Source: JABMMZ01 sp040386935
GTDB lineage: Bacteria; Bacteroidota; Bacteroidia; NS11-12g; UBA955
Reading direction: 5' to 3'
Length of the DNA stretch: 64,000 nt
NCBI GenBank assembly: GCA_040386935.1
Contig: JAZKEQ010000025.1
Location: forward strand, 46,713-110,712
The number at the start of each line of letters is the position of its first letter. Position 1 is the first letter of the stretch. The notes under the pieces are model-generated. The model saw only the letters and a program-made list of their open reading frames with translations. It was not told where the DNA came from and ran no database searches. A program made the translations under genes and the position numbers. Positions 17,630-26,955 of the stretch are shown piece by piece.

Positions 17630-19300
17630 ATGTCCATTGATACTTCTGCTAATAGAATTATAAAAGCGCCAACAGGCAACCAATTGCATTGCAAAAACTG
17701 GGTAACCGAAGCGGCTTACCGCATGTTGATGAATAACCTTGATCCAGATGTTGCCGAAAAACCTGAAAACCTTGTGGTATATGGCGGTACAGGTAAAGCT
17801 GCCCGCAATTGGGAAAGCTACCACCTCATCGTTAAGGCACTCGAAGATTTAAATGAAGATGAAACATTGCTTGTTCAATCAGGCAAACCAGTCGGTATTT
17901 TACCAACCCATAAAGATGCCCCCCGTGTACTTATTTCAAACTCTCAACTGGTACCTCATTGGGCCACATTTGAAAAATTCAGAGAATTGGAAGCCAAAGG
18001 TTTGACCATGTACGGTCAGATGACAGCCGGCAGCTGGATATACATCGGCTCACAGGGCATTGTACAAGGTACCTACGAAACTTATGCAGAATGTGCTCGT
18101 CAAAATTTCAATGGCACACTAAAAGGCACATTGAACGTAACAGCCGGACTGGGTGGTATGGGTGGCGCACAGCCATTGGCCATTACCATGAACGGTGGTG
18201 TATGTTTAGCTGCTGAAATGGAAGAATGGCGCATACGCAAACGCCTTGAAACCCGCTACCTCGACTTTATGACCAAAGACATTGATCAGGGTATCGACAT
18301 GGCATTGACCGCAAAAGAAAGGGGCGATGGTGTTTCTATTGGTGTGTGTTGCAATGCGGTTGACTTATTGAACAGATTAAAAGAACGCAATATATTGCCC
18401 GATACATTAACCGATCAAACCAGTGCACACGATCCGCTGGTAGGTTATTTCCCTAAAGGCTATGATGTAGAAAGTGCTGACAGATTGAGAAAAACTAACC
18501 CTGACAGATATTTGGAAGAAAGCTATCAAACCATGTACGAGCATGTTGAACTGATGCTTGAGTTTCAGAAACGTGGCAGTGTGGTATTCGACTATGGCAA
18601 CAACCTGAGAGGCCGTGCGCTTGAGAAAGGATTGAAAAATGCATTTGATTTTCCGGGTTTTGTACCGGCATATATACGCCCTCAGTTTTGTTTGGGTCGT
18701 GGCCCTTTCCGTTGGGTGGCATTGAGCGGTAACCCTGAAGACATTTACGCAACAGACAGAAAAATATTGGAATTATTTCCTGAAGATGAAGGCCTGAAAC
18801 GCTGGATAACATTGGCGCAAGACCGTATTGAATTCCAGGGATTGCCCGCCCGTATTTGCTGGTTGGGTCAGGGCGAACGCGAAAAAGCCGGATTGGCATT
18901 TAATGAAATGGTGAAGAACGGTGAAGTAAGTGCGCCAATTGTTATTGGTCGCGACCACCTCGATACAGGCTCTGTAGCATCACCAAACAGAGAAACAGAA
19001 GCCATGATGGATGGCAGTGATGCTATTGCCGATTGGCCGGTGCTTAATGCTTTGATTAATACTGCAGGTGGAGCCAGCTGGGTGAGTTTACACCACGGTG
19101 GCGGAGTGGGTATTGGTTACAGCATACATGCAGGTATGGTTATCGTAGCCGATGGCACTGATGATGCTGCAGTGCGTTTAAAACGCGTATTGCACAACGA
19201 CCCTGCTATGGGTGTTATTCGTCATGCTGATGCCGGTTATGACATTGCTAAAGACACAGCACGTAAACACAGACTGGATATAAAAGAAAGACTTGCTTAA
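17630..19300 (+). CDS. hutU: Urocanate hydratase
   Basis: The 556-residue protein is the usual size for urocanase, which converts urocanate to imidazolonepropionate in histidine breakdown using tightly bound NAD+. Visible landmarks are VYGGTGKAARNW and LLVQSGKPVGILPTH near the N-terminus, the NAD-binding GLGGMGGAQPLA, the FCLGRGPFRWVALSG block, and the catalytic-Cys region LPARICWLGQGER. No other hut gene is adjacent. murB follows 3 bases after the stop, so the two are probably on one transcript despite having unrelated roles. Confidence 0.97.
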   Translation: MSIDTSANRIIKAPTGNQLHCKNWVTEAAYRMLMNNLDPDVAEKPENLVVYGGTGKAARNWESYHLIVKALEDLNEDETLLVQSGKPVGILPTHKDAPRVLISNSQLVPHWATFEKFRELEAKGLTMYGQMTAGSWIYIGSQGIVQGTYETYAECARQNFNGTLKGTLNVTAGLGGMGGAQPLAITMNGGVCLAAEMEEWRIRKRLETRYLDFMTKDIDQGIDMALTAKERGDGVSIGVCCNAVDLLNRLKERNILPDTLTDQTSAHDPLVGYFPKGYDVESADRLRKTNPDRYLEESYQTMYEHVELMLEFQKRGSVVFDYGNNLRGRALEKGLKNAFDFPGFVPAYIRPQFCLGRGPFRWVALSGNPEDIYATDRKILELFPEDEGLKRWITLAQDRIEFQGLPARICWLGQGEREKAGLAFNEMVKNGEVSAPIVIGRDHLDTGSVASPNRETEAMMDGSDAIADWPVLNALINTAGGASWVSLHHGGGVGIGYSIHAGMVIVADGTDDAAVRLKRVLHNDPAMGVIRHADAGYDIAKDTARKHRLDIKERLA

Positions 19301-19303
19301 AAA

Positions 19304-20326
19304 TTGCCGGATATTACAATTCTCAATAACATATCTCTTAAGCCTTACAATACTTTTGGTATCGATGTAAAGGCTTCACACTTTTGTAAAGTTACTTCAC
19401 TTATTGAACTCAAGCAGGTGTTGCTCGAAGCACCTCAACACGAGTTGCTCATTATTGGTGGTGGCAGTAATTTGTTGCTCACCAAAGATTACGAAGGTTT
19501 GGTGATCCTCAATGAAATTAAAGGCATTGCCGTATTGCATGAAGATGCTGAGCATGTGATTATTAAAGCTTACAGTGGCGAAAACTGGCACAGCTTTGTG
19601 ATGCATTGCGTGGACAAAGGCTGGGCAGGTATCGAGAATCTCTCATTAATTCCGGGCACTGTTGGCGCAGCACCCATGCAAAATATCGGTGCTTACGGAG
19701 TTGAGATTGTGAATGTATTCGAATCGCTTGAAGCGCTTAATTTAGAGACCCTGGAAATAGAAACATTTAATGCAAAAGATTGCAATTTTGGCTATCGCGA
19801 AAGTGTATTCAAACGCGATTTGAAAGGCCAATATTTTATATACTCAGTCACATTTAAACTGAGTAAGCAACCAATATTGCATGTGGAATATGGTGACATT
19901 AAAACTGTATTGCACGACAACCATATTGCCATTGAAAACGCCTCTATAAAAGACATCAGCAATGCGGTGATACACATACGCCAAAGCAAACTCCCCGACC
20001 CTGCTGTATTGGGCAATAGCGGTAGTTTTTTTAAGAATCCTACTATCCCTACTGATCAATATAAAACCCTGCAAATAACATTTCCTGATATCAAAGGTTT
20101 TGAACAACCCAATGGTGTAAAAGTACCTGCCGGTTGGCTGATAGAACAATGTGGATGGAAGGGTAAACAGGTTGGCAACACAGGCAGTCATGCCAGGCAA
20201 GCGCTGGTACTGGTGAATTACGGTGAGGCCACAGGCAATGAAGTATACCAATTGGCCATGGCGATAATCGACAGTGTGAAAGTAAAATTTGGCATCACTT
20301 TAGAACCCGAAGTCAATGTCATCTGA
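19304..20326 (+). CDS. murB: UDP-N-acetylenolpyruvoylglucosamine reductase
   Basis: The 340-residue FAD enzyme makes UDP-N-acetylmuramate for peptidoglycan. It is type I (E. coli-like), with KPYNTFGIDVKA at the start, the FAD-binding LLIIGGGSNLLLT, ENLSLIPGTVGAAPMQNIGAYG, GYRESVFK, and the catalytic GNSGSFFKNP with its serine, followed by PAGWLIEQCGWKG. No ATG is available; TTG at 19304, 3 bases after the hutU stop, gives a family-like N-terminus. Its end overlaps the next gene's start by 11 bases. Confidence 0.95.
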   Translation: MPDITILNNISLKPYNTFGIDVKASHFCKVTSLIELKQVLLEAPQHELLIIGGGSNLLLTKDYEGLVILNEIKGIAVLHEDAEHVIIKAYSGENWHSFVMHCVDKGWAGIENLSLIPGTVGAAPMQNIGAYGVEIVNVFESLEALNLETLEIETFNAKDCNFGYRESVFKRDLKGQYFIYSVTFKLSKQPILHVEYGDIKTVLHDNHIAIENASIKDISNAVIHIRQSKLPDPAVLGNSGSFFKNPTIPTDQYKTLQITFPDIKGFEQPNGVKVPAGWLIEQCGWKGKQVGNTGSHARQALVLVNYGEATGNEVYQLAMAIIDSVKVKFGITLEPEVNVI

Positions 20327-20987
20327 GCTCAATATCGCTTCACTCATTTTGTATGAAGACAATCATCTGATAGCGGTCAACAAACCCGCAGGCGTTCTGG
20401 TGCAGGGCGATGAAACAGGTGATGTGCCATTATCAGAATTGGTAAAAGCATTTTTAAAGAAACGCGAAGACAAACCGGGGAATGTATTTTGTGGTGTTAT
20501 CCATCGCATCGACAGACCTGTAAGTGGTGTGGTGATATTGGCCAAGACCAGCAAGGGACTTTCTAAAATGAATGAATTGTTCAGGGAAGATACCATCCGC
20601 AAAACATACAGAGCATTGGTTAACGGAATACCTGCAGAACAGGAAAAAGAACTGCGAAATTTTTTAAGAAAAAACAGCAAGACCAAGAAGGCAGATGTAT
20701 TTACTAAATTCGTGGATAGCAGCAAGGAATCTGTTTTAACGTATAAAGTCATTGAAGATAGAGGTCATCAAGCTTTGCTAGAGGTAAAACCTGTTACAGG
20801 GCGTTTCCATCAGATACGCGCACAGCTGGCATATAACAAGACCCCAATAGTAGGTGATGTGAAATATGGAGCTCCACAAGCCCTGAAAAACAAATCGATC
20901 TGTTTACACGCTTATGAGATTGAATTTATGCATCCTATCAAACAGGAAAAGGTGAAGATTACAGCTGGAAATTATGCTTTTATGTAA
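20316..20987 (+). CDS. RluA-family RNA pseudouridine synthase
   Basis: The 223-residue enzyme has the catalytic motif HRIDRPVSGVVILAKTSKG; the D of HRIDRP is the nucleophile that converts uridine to pseudouridine. YEDNHLIAVNKPAGVLVQGD and PVTGRFHQIRAQLA are the other family blocks. There is no S4 domain, as in RluA/RluC-short forms. The RNA target (rRNA or tRNA) is unknown. Its ATG lies inside the end of murB, so translation is likely coupled. Confidence 0.92.
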   Translation: MSSELNIASLILYEDNHLIAVNKPAGVLVQGDETGDVPLSELVKAFLKKREDKPGNVFCGVIHRIDRPVSGVVILAKTSKGLSKMNELFREDTIRKTYRALVNGIPAEQEKELRNFLRKNSKTKKADVFTKFVDSSKESVLTYKVIEDRGHQALLEVKPVTGRFHQIRAQLAYNKTPIVGDVKYGAPQALKNKSICLHAYEIEFMHPIKQEKVKITAGNYAFM

Positions 20988-21465
20988 TTCGTTGATTTTC
21001 AAAAGCATATTTTTAAAATAGACACTATTTATCGTCATTTATGGACCCCAATCATGGTAGTTAACACTTAAAAATAGGGTCAAAACAGGGTATTTTTTGC
21101 TATCCGGAAACCACAATCCACATTCTCTGCACCTTTGGGTAATTTTCAACAAAAAACGGGGGTATTAAAACATCTTTTTGGCGAATTTAGCCACATTTTA
21201 TTTTGATAATCAATGATTTACGAAACGGTTCAGATTAGCTCATTTTTTTATTTTTATCCCTAAAATTATCAATAACATGTCAAAAAGCTGTTTATAGGTT
21301 GTTCTTTTATCAAAAATAGGTTTGTAAAAATAAAATGTCATATTTTTCCATAGTACTATAATACCAAAATACAAGTAAAAGAGTGTGAATACTTTAAGGT
21401 AGAATTCCCAATATTTGGAAATGATAGCATCCACTTATATGTTTGTGTATAAACAATTCAGCCTT
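20988..21465 (+). other. Intergenic stretch, no gene seen
   Basis: About 480 AT-rich bases lie between the pseudouridine synthase and the next start. I see no tRNA cloverleaf, no clear terminator and no convincing gene. A 64-codon minus-strand frame (21240-21434) lacks support. A regulatory leader for the downstream gene is possible. Confidence 0.4.
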
Positions 21466-22224
21466 ATGAAATCTTTGCATGAGAAAAAAGTAAGTATGTA
21501 TCACAAAATACATGAGCTTTTTGAGACCCATCTGACGACCTTGGCTGCTAACGCTAGCTCTCTCACATCAAGGGTCAACGGTTTCAACTCTAAACTTAGT
21601 CTGCTTTACAACACTTATAAAAAAGTGAATGAAAAAGACCTTGCTTACGAAATTCAAAAATTAAGTTGCCACCACGACTTACGCGAACGCGCCATAGTAA
21701 TAGCCGGTGGATTAAAAGCTTACGCACTCAGTCTTAAATCCAATGTATTGTCGGAAAAGGCCCACCTTACCAAAACAATGCTCGATCACACCAAAGATGT
21801 AGAGATGCTTGACAATTGCGAACACCTCTTCGATTTGGCCAACAACAATGCCACGGCCATACTGCCATTTGGTGTTACACCTATTAAATTACACGCGTTC
21901 AAAACCAGTATTAACCAATTCAGATACTTTATTCACAAGGACAGCGACAACGGCATGCAAAACAGTGTAGCCGGTAAAGAAGCCGATTTATTGATGCAGG
22001 AAATAGACAATATTCTGGAGAGCATTGATGGCATTATCGACACCCAGAAAGAAGACTTCCCTGCTATTTACGATCAGTACTACAACCACCGTGGACCATA
22101 TATTCATCAGTCATCCGATATTCCAAAAGCGGTGCGCAACAGCCTGGATAAAACCTATTTCCAAAGCGTGTACACCAACCCAATGCTGATAGCCGCGAAT
22201 AATCGCGAAACAGGGACTTTATAG
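21466..22224 (+). CDS. Helical protein of unknown function
   Basis: The frame is open from 21415, but MKSLHEKKVSMYHKIHELF at 21466 is a more natural start, giving 252 residues; ATG at 21421 is an alternative. I do not recognise a family. The sequence is almost wholly alpha-helical, charged and without signal peptide or membrane segment. It has heptad-like stretches around 15-60 and 95-130 and an acidic helix LLMQEIDNILESIDGIID near 185. It stands alone between an intergenic gap and a strong terminator. Confidence 0.65.
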   Translation: MKSLHEKKVSMYHKIHELFETHLTTLAANASSLTSRVNGFNSKLSLLYNTYKKVNEKDLAYEIQKLSCHHDLRERAIVIAGGLKAYALSLKSNVLSEKAHLTKTMLDHTKDVEMLDNCEHLFDLANNNATAILPFGVTPIKLHAFKTSINQFRYFIHKDSDNGMQNSVAGKEADLLMQEIDNILESIDGIIDTQKEDFPAIYDQYYNHRGPYIHQSSDIPKAVRNSLDKTYFQSVYTNPMLIAANNRETGTL

Positions 22225-22364
22225 GAATTAGGGGTTAGGATGAAGGAATTAGTGAGATTTTCTGTTAGACGAGCAATTTAATTAAACAATACAGAAGATT
22301 CGGTACTGACAACTAATAACCAAGTAACAGACACTTTTAAACTACGCTATAACTATTTCCTCTC

Positions 22365-22395
22365 GGGCAGATCTAAACGGTCTGCCCTTTTTTTT
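22365..22395 (+). terminator. Rho-independent terminator
   Basis: A 7-bp GC-rich stem (gggcaga / tctgccc) with a 9-base loop is followed by eight T residues. It ends the transcript of the helical protein 140 bases upstream. Confidence 0.85.
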
Positions 22396-22462
22396 AAAAA
22401 AAAGATAATTGCATAATACATTATTGTGTACTTTCGAAACCGGTATTTCAGCCGTCAAAATT

Positions 22463-23533
22463 ATGTTTCATAAATCCACTTTTCTAATTCTGATTATCAG
22501 TCTCATGGGTTTTAAACTTTCGGCACAGCGCGATACAATGTCTAAAATAAATTTCAGCGTATATGGTGATGTTTACTATAGTTACGATTTTTCAGAACCA
22601 TACGGCAACGAGAAACCCGCATTTATATACAACCACAAACGGCACAATGAAGTAAATGCCAATTTGCTGATTTTAAAAGCGGCCTATAAAGATACCATCA
22701 CCCGTGGCAATTTGGCTTTGATGGCCGGCAACTATCCACAATATAATTTGAGTCATGAACCACTATGGGCAAGTTTTATATATGAAGCAAATGTTGGTGT
22801 AAAGCTAAACAAGAGGCGACAACTATGGCTTGATGCTGGTATTTTTCCTTCGCACATTGGATTTGAAAGTGCGATAAGTGCCGATTGCTGGACCCTTACC
22901 AGAAGTATATTGGCTGAAAATTCGCCCTATTACGAAGCCGGCATTAGACTGAGTAACACGAATAAAAATGAGAATTTTTACTGGGCATTAATGGCGCTCA
23001 ATGGCTGGCAAACAATACAACGACCTCCTGGCATCAACACACCATCATTTGGTCTGCAATTGAATTACAAAATCAAAGAAAAACTCACTTTAAATTACAG
23101 CAATTTTGTGGGTTCTACCCAACCTGACAGCAATAAGGCCATTCGAACATTTCACAATTTATACCTGCAATATGAATCCGGAAATAAGTGGGGGGCAATT
23201 GCCGGTTTTGATATTGGTTCAGATAAAATTGCAAACGGCACTTATAGCACATGGTATTCACCGGTAGTAATTGTGCGATATGCAGTCAACAAAAAAATAA
23301 AAGCCGCTATAAGAGGAGAATATTACTATGATAAAAATCAAATAATCATTACAACTCAAACTGCCAATGGATTTCAGGTAATGGGATATTCAGCAAATCT
23401 TGATTTCAATATTACAGAAGGTGTTTTGTTTAGAATTGAGGGAAAGCTGTATCACAGCAAAGACCCCATTTTTAAAAACAACACTTCCAACAATTTCGCC
23501 CTTACATCTAGCCTCACGTATAAGATTGATTAA
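22463..23533 (+). CDS. Outer-membrane beta-barrel porin, Bbp2/OmpL-like
   Basis: The start is ATG at 22463, which begins a signal peptide (MFHKSTFLILIISLMGFKLSAQ); the open frame upstream to 22409 is not used. The mature part of the 356-residue protein consists of alternating amphipathic beta-strands with aromatic girdles. It has the features of the putative beta-barrel porin-2 family: YGDVYYSYDF at the start, LDAGIFPSHIGFESAI, ILAENSPYYEAGIRLS and MALNGWQTIQRP. Strikingly similar segments (AGLFMSYIGLNSF, FTSDNTPWFFNGIRV, IINGWQSY) occur in the porin at 35.0-36.5 kb. It is probably a diffusion channel of unknown specificity. Confidence 0.82.
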   Translation: MFHKSTFLILIISLMGFKLSAQRDTMSKINFSVYGDVYYSYDFSEPYGNEKPAFIYNHKRHNEVNANLLILKAAYKDTITRGNLALMAGNYPQYNLSHEPLWASFIYEANVGVKLNKRRQLWLDAGIFPSHIGFESAISADCWTLTRSILAENSPYYEAGIRLSNTNKNENFYWALMALNGWQTIQRPPGINTPSFGLQLNYKIKEKLTLNYSNFVGSTQPDSNKAIRTFHNLYLQYESGNKWGAIAGFDIGSDKIANGTYSTWYSPVVIVRYAVNKKIKAAIRGEYYYDKNQIIITTQTANGFQVMGYSANLDFNITEGVLFRIEGKLYHSKDPIFKNNTSNNFALTSSLTYKID

Positions 23534-23554
23534 ATAGACTGGCAATAAGAAATT

Positions 23555-23593
23555 AAAAAGGGAGTATCTGCTCAAACAGTAAGCACTCTTTTT
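23555..23593 (+). terminator. Possible weak terminator after the porin
   Basis: Complementary AAAAAG...AGT and ACTCTTTTT arms flank a roughly 18-base loop that holds a small ctg/cag hairpin, followed by tttg. It is AT-rich and imperfect, so the call is tentative. Confidence 0.35.
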
Positions 23594-23661
23594 GTATTAA
23601 ATTATTTTTTTTACCTTCCCCTAATTTTCTCCTATTATTGCATTTAACCCATTCCAAATAA

Positions 23662-24777
23662 ATGAGACTATTTTTCTTTTTACTATTATTTTGTACAATT
23701 ACAATCAGACTAACAGCCCAAAAAGACACCTTTTATGAGGCTTTAAAAGCAAGGCATCAATCTGTTTTTCAATTGCACGATAGTATTATTTATTTTGATG
23801 CCATTACAAAAAATAGGTTCAAAGAAGATACGATTAACATTCAACCGCATTTATATCGCATAGGTAAAAATCAAACCCTGTATGATGCCTCCATCTATTG
23901 GAATAATATTTGGGATAAGAGTGGTCTGTATGTTAAAAATTTCAAACGAGATACATTTATAAAATCTGCTCTATTTTACTATTACGATTCCATTAAAAGA
24001 GAAAATATAACACCCAGCGCTTTTACTTGGCTATATCACTATATCCCTACATTTGAAAATGATGGTTATTCAAAGAAAACATACAATAAACCAACCTACA
24101 CTTATTTACCTGATATGACCATCATCGAGCAACAATATAAAAACGACAATCGCGCTCGCTTGCTTTATGTGAACAAACAATTGCAAATTGCAAAAATGGC
24201 CTATATCAATTATGATACCACCGAGGCTGATGAATATTGGGAATTCAGATTCAGATACCATAACGGTCAAAATTATGATTCACTGGCAAAGGCTTATAAA
24301 TTGGGTACCTATACCAAACTGAGAGCAGATGTGCCATTGGTATACGTGCCAAAAAAAGACACCTTGTCTCCTGCAGGTTATGTCATCCCCATGCTGGGCA
24401 ATAAAACGCTTACAATTGATTCCACTAAGACAGGTTATATCCTCCTCGACTACTGGTATTTTGGTTGTGGCCCCTGTATGCAAATGATGCCCTTTATGAA
24501 TTCATTGGATGCCAGGGCGGATTCAACAAAATTCCATGTACTTGGGGTCAATACTGCGGATAAATCAAGTGACATATTGCGTTACTTCGGCAAGCGCGGT
24601 TTATCTTGTCATCAAATGGACTGTAAAGCCATAAAACCATTTCATGACATCCATGAACACCCTACCCTTATACTGCTCGACTCAAAATTAAATGAAGTAA
24701 AGCGCTGGGTAGGTTACAGCCCCTATCAGGAAAAACAAATTGAAAAATATTTGCTGTCATTGGGATTGATAAGGTAA
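23662..24777 (+). CDS. Exported thioredoxin-fold protein (TlpA/ResA-like)
   Basis: The 371-residue protein has a signal peptide (LFFFLLLFCTITIRLTAQ). An N-terminal region of about 230 residues is of unknown fold. The C-terminal thioredoxin-like domain has the active site C269-G-P-C272 in DYWYFGCGPCMQMMP and a cis-Pro region (HEHPTLILLD). The combination is common in Bacteroidota, where such proteins act as periplasmic or lipid-anchored thiol-disulfide reductases, for example in cytochrome c maturation or repair. The specific partner is unknown. No lipobox is seen. Confidence 0.85.
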   Translation: MRLFFFLLLFCTITIRLTAQKDTFYEALKARHQSVFQLHDSIIYFDAITKNRFKEDTINIQPHLYRIGKNQTLYDASIYWNNIWDKSGLYVKNFKRDTFIKSALFYYYDSIKRENITPSAFTWLYHYIPTFENDGYSKKTYNKPTYTYLPDMTIIEQQYKNDNRARLLYVNKQLQIAKMAYINYDTTEADEYWEFRFRYHNGQNYDSLAKAYKLGTYTKLRADVPLVYVPKKDTLSPAGYVIPMLGNKTLTIDSTKTGYILLDYWYFGCGPCMQMMPFMNSLDARADSTKFHVLGVNTADKSSDILRYFGKRGLSCHQMDCKAIKPFHDIHEHPTLILLDSKLNEVKRWVGYSPYQEKQIEKYLLSLGLIR

Positions 24778-24808
24778 TATTTACATTTTATTTTTTAATT
24801 TTAATACG

Positions 24809-24816
24809 TATATTTG
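24809..24816 (+). promoter_or_regulatory. -7 box TATATTTG of the toxin-antitoxin operon
   Basis: There is an exact TAnnTTTG match 20 bases before the antitoxin ATG at 24837. The surrounding T-rich tract could include operator sites for the antitoxin, but no clear palindrome is visible. Confidence 0.55.
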
Positions 24817-24836
24817 TATTTTAAATAACACGTGCT

Positions 24837-25085
24837 ATGACAACCAAATTAACCCTCACAGTTGAGAAAGATGTAATAGAGCTTGCCAAGGTTTATGCCA
24901 ACAAAAAAGGTCGTAGTCTTTCCGACCTGATAGAAAATTATTTAAAAACCCTGGTTCAAAAAGACAACAATAAAAATGATCTGTCTCCAAATGTAAAGAA
25001 ACTTCTTGGTGCAGTAAAGGCTCCAAAAGGTTTTGACTACAAAAAAGAATTGGAAAAGACCTTAAACAAAAAATATTCTAAATGA
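24837..25085 (+). CDS. DUF6364-type antitoxin
   Basis: The small protein has 82 residues. The N-terminus TTKLTLTVEKDVIELAKVYANKKGRSLSDLIENYLKTL is the ribbon-helix-helix-like pattern of the DUF6364 family, a strand followed by two helices. The C-terminal tail is Lys-rich and probably unstructured, fitting the toxin-binding part of an antitoxin. The stop overlaps the PIN toxin start by 4 bases (ATGA). It would bind its own promoter and neutralise the toxin. Confidence 0.85.
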   Translation: MTTKLTLTVEKDVIELAKVYANKKGRSLSDLIENYLKTLVQKDNNKNDLSPNVKKLLGAVKAPKGFDYKKELEKTLNKKYSK

Positions 25086-25510
25086 AATATTTTTTGGTAG
25101 ACACAAATGTTGTCATTGATTTTTTGACTGATCGGAGGCCTTTTTCGTTAATAGCTGCTCAACTATTTGAGTATTCTGAAAAGGAAAAAATAAAACTTTA
25201 TATTACAGCTGTTTCGTACAACAACATTTATTACATTGTTAGAAAACTTACCTCTCACAAAGCTGCCATCACCATCCTCAAAGATCTTGAGAATATGACT
25301 GAAACGATTGACACCACAAAAGAATCAATTAAACTGGCACTCCATTCGGAATTCAAAGATTTTGAAGATGCCATTCAATATTTTTCTTCAAAGTCCAATA
25401 AAAAAATTGACGCCATTATTACCCGAAATATTGCAGACTTTAAATTAAGTAAACTACCGATTCTAAGTCCGGAAGAAGCGATTGGCATTGTAGAAAGTAC
25501 AATAAAATAA
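25082..25510 (+). CDS. PIN-domain ribonuclease toxin (VapC-like)
   Basis: The 142-residue PIN domain begins FLVDTNVVIDFLTDRRPF, where D7 is the first metal-binding acid. The later acids lie in KDFEDAIQYFSS and TRNIADFKLSKLPILSPEEAI. Such toxins cut tRNA or rRNA with Mg2+. The overlap with the DUF6364 antitoxin gene gives a classic type II toxin-antitoxin operon. Key acids appear intact, so it is probably active. It marks the left edge of the accessory region. Confidence 0.9.
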   Translation: MKYFLVDTNVVIDFLTDRRPFSLIAAQLFEYSEKEKIKLYITAVSYNNIYYIVRKLTSHKAAITILKDLENMTETIDTTKESIKLALHSEFKDFEDAIQYFSSKSNKKIDAIITRNIADFKLSKLPILSPEEAIGIVESTIK

Positions 25511-25565
25511 CAAGTGTTTTAAAAAATCTTTAACTTTGACTATCTCTACTCATCTGAGCATCAAA

Positions 25566-26096
25566 ATGTTAAAATTGTTAACACTTCTCGTAATTATATT
25601 GTGTTTAGCTGCGTGCAACATTAAAAAACACCATTCAAAAGCCTTTGTGCCATTTGTAGATACCGACACAACAAACTATGCTGTAATACCCGATGACTCT
25701 AACAATCACTGGTACTGGACACATGAAAAATTTAAACCTGCAACATTTATTGGCAGCGACACACAAAATTTAGAGGGTGTATTGAATCAATTTGTGACAG
25801 ATTATAACCGCTATGGTGAATCAGAGTACAAGCGTGTTTGTGAGAAAAATCCAGACTCAAAAATCAATAAACATTACTTTGTAATTGACTTAAAACTTTA
25901 CAAACGACAATATGTTTTGGCATTCAATGATAAAGGAGAGAAAGAAGTATGGGTCAATTGCTTCTGCGATTGGCATGGGTCGAATTGGAGAAAATACATC
26001 ATTACTGTTGCAGATGGTGGTATTTGCTATTTTAGTTTGCGAATCAATTTGAGCACTAAAGAATATTATAATGTAATGGTGAATGGGGACGCTTAA
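25566..26096 (+). CDS. Small lipoprotein of unknown function
   Basis: ATG at 25566 begins MLKLLTLLVIILCLAAC, a lipoprotein signal with Cys at residue 17; the open frame upstream to 25536 is not needed. The 176-residue protein has a mature part with WYWTHEKFKPATFIG, LYKRQYVLAFNDKGEKEVWVNCFCDW and KYIITVADGGICYF. I have seen this general look in Bacteroidota hypothetical proteins but cannot assign a family. A near-match promoter (TAACTTTG at 25532-25539) lies about 27 bases upstream. Confidence 0.75.
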   Translation: MLKLLTLLVIILCLAACNIKKHHSKAFVPFVDTDTTNYAVIPDDSNNHWYWTHEKFKPATFIGSDTQNLEGVLNQFVTDYNRYGESEYKRVCEKNPDSKINKHYFVIDLKLYKRQYVLAFNDKGEKEVWVNCFCDWHGSNWRKYIITVADGGICYFSLRINLSTKEYYNVMVNGDA

Positions 26097-26130
26097 ATTT
26101 TATTTACTAAATCTTTAACACTACACCATT

Positions 26131-26295
26131 TAGGGCTTGTCATATTTCTGCATACCCTATGCATAGGCCTGCAGCCTATGCATGGATATTGCGTCCCGCA
26201 TAGGGCGGGACTAGATGTTGCTAGCTGATTCGATAAAGTCCCGCCTAATGCGGGAGCGCAATACATCACCGAGGGGTGTAGCCCCTCGGTGGGTA
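26131..26295. repeat. Composite three-hairpin dispersed repeat, copy 1
   Basis: The copy starts at TAGGGCTTG and has three hairpins. Hairpin A (26159-26183) is atgcataggc / gcctatgcat, 10 bp with a 5-base loop. Middle hairpin B (26194-26255) has arms tcccgcatagggcgggact and agtcccgcctaatgcggga, with a 24-base loop holding GCTAGC. Hairpin C (26267-26291) is caccgagggg / cccctcggtg, 10 bp with a 5-base loop. Related copies lie at 28395-28512 and 39792-39941. No gene is supported inside; a minus-strand frame crossing it (26093-26431) is an artefact of the repeat. Confidence 0.85.
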
Positions 26296-26448
26296 AGCAA
26301 AAGCCGATAGCCATACCAAATTGCTTACAAGGATTACATCCCAATCCTTTCATCAAAAAAGCCCACCCTACCAAAGAAAATATTAAAATAAAAACTATGT
26401 TTGCTATCAATAAATCATTACCAATACTCAAAATAGAATATCAAGACA

Positions 26449-26928
26449 ATGACGAAAAGTAAACTAATGGAAATGCACAATATGGGTATTGTTGTTGAGT
26501 CGCTCGACAAGGCCATCGCTTTTTTTACAGAGATAGGCCTAACACTGGAAGGGCGCATGATGGTGGAAGGTGAATGGGCCGGACGTGTTACAGGGCTTGG
26601 CGATCAGTCATGCGAAATAGCAATGATGGTAACACCCGATGGGCATAGCCGACTTGAAATCACACAATTTCACAGACCACATACCATAGCCGACCACAGA
26701 ACAGCACCTGTCAATTCATTGGGCTACCTGCGCATCATGTTTCGGGTTGATAATTTGGATGAATTGCTCTCACGCTTAACCCAATACGATGCGCAACTCG
26801 TTGGCGAGGTGGTTCAGTTTGGTGACGTGTATAGGCTTTGCTACATCCGTGGTGTAGAAGGGCTGTTGATAGGTCTGGCTGAACAGCTCGGTACACAGTC
26901 GGCATCAGATATTTTGGAAAAGCAATAG
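26449..26928 (+). CDS. VOC-superfamily (glyoxalase-like) protein
   Basis: The protein has 159 residues. The N-terminus MEMHNMGIVVESLDKAIAFFTEIGLTLEGR is the typical first beta-alpha-beta of vicinal-oxygen-chelate proteins. GHSRLEITQFHRP and EGLLIGLAEQLG supply the second module with a candidate metal-binding Glu. Members are lyases, dioxygenases or resistance proteins; the reaction here is unknown. The last 16 codons reappear as a degraded copy at 27589-27636. The composite repeat lies 150 bases upstream. Confidence 0.88.
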   Translation: MTKSKLMEMHNMGIVVESLDKAIAFFTEIGLTLEGRMMVEGEWAGRVTGLGDQSCEIAMMVTPDGHSRLEITQFHRPHTIADHRTAPVNSLGYLRIMFRVDNLDELLSRLTQYDAQLVGEVVQFGDVYRLCYIRGVEGLLIGLAEQLGTQSASDILEKQ

Positions 26929-26955
26929 CAAAAAAATTTGATATTCATTGAAACG

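Noticed and set aside
21240..21434. 64-codon minus-strand hydrophobic frame in the 20.99-21.47 kb gap
   Set aside because: It is AT-rich, has no promoter box at its start, and its start overlaps the plus-strand gene region. It is most likely chance.
26093..26431. Minus-strand 112-codon frame across repeat copy 1
   Set aside because: It is made of palindromic repeat sequence, has no family likeness, and the same kind of frame appears wherever the repeat lies.
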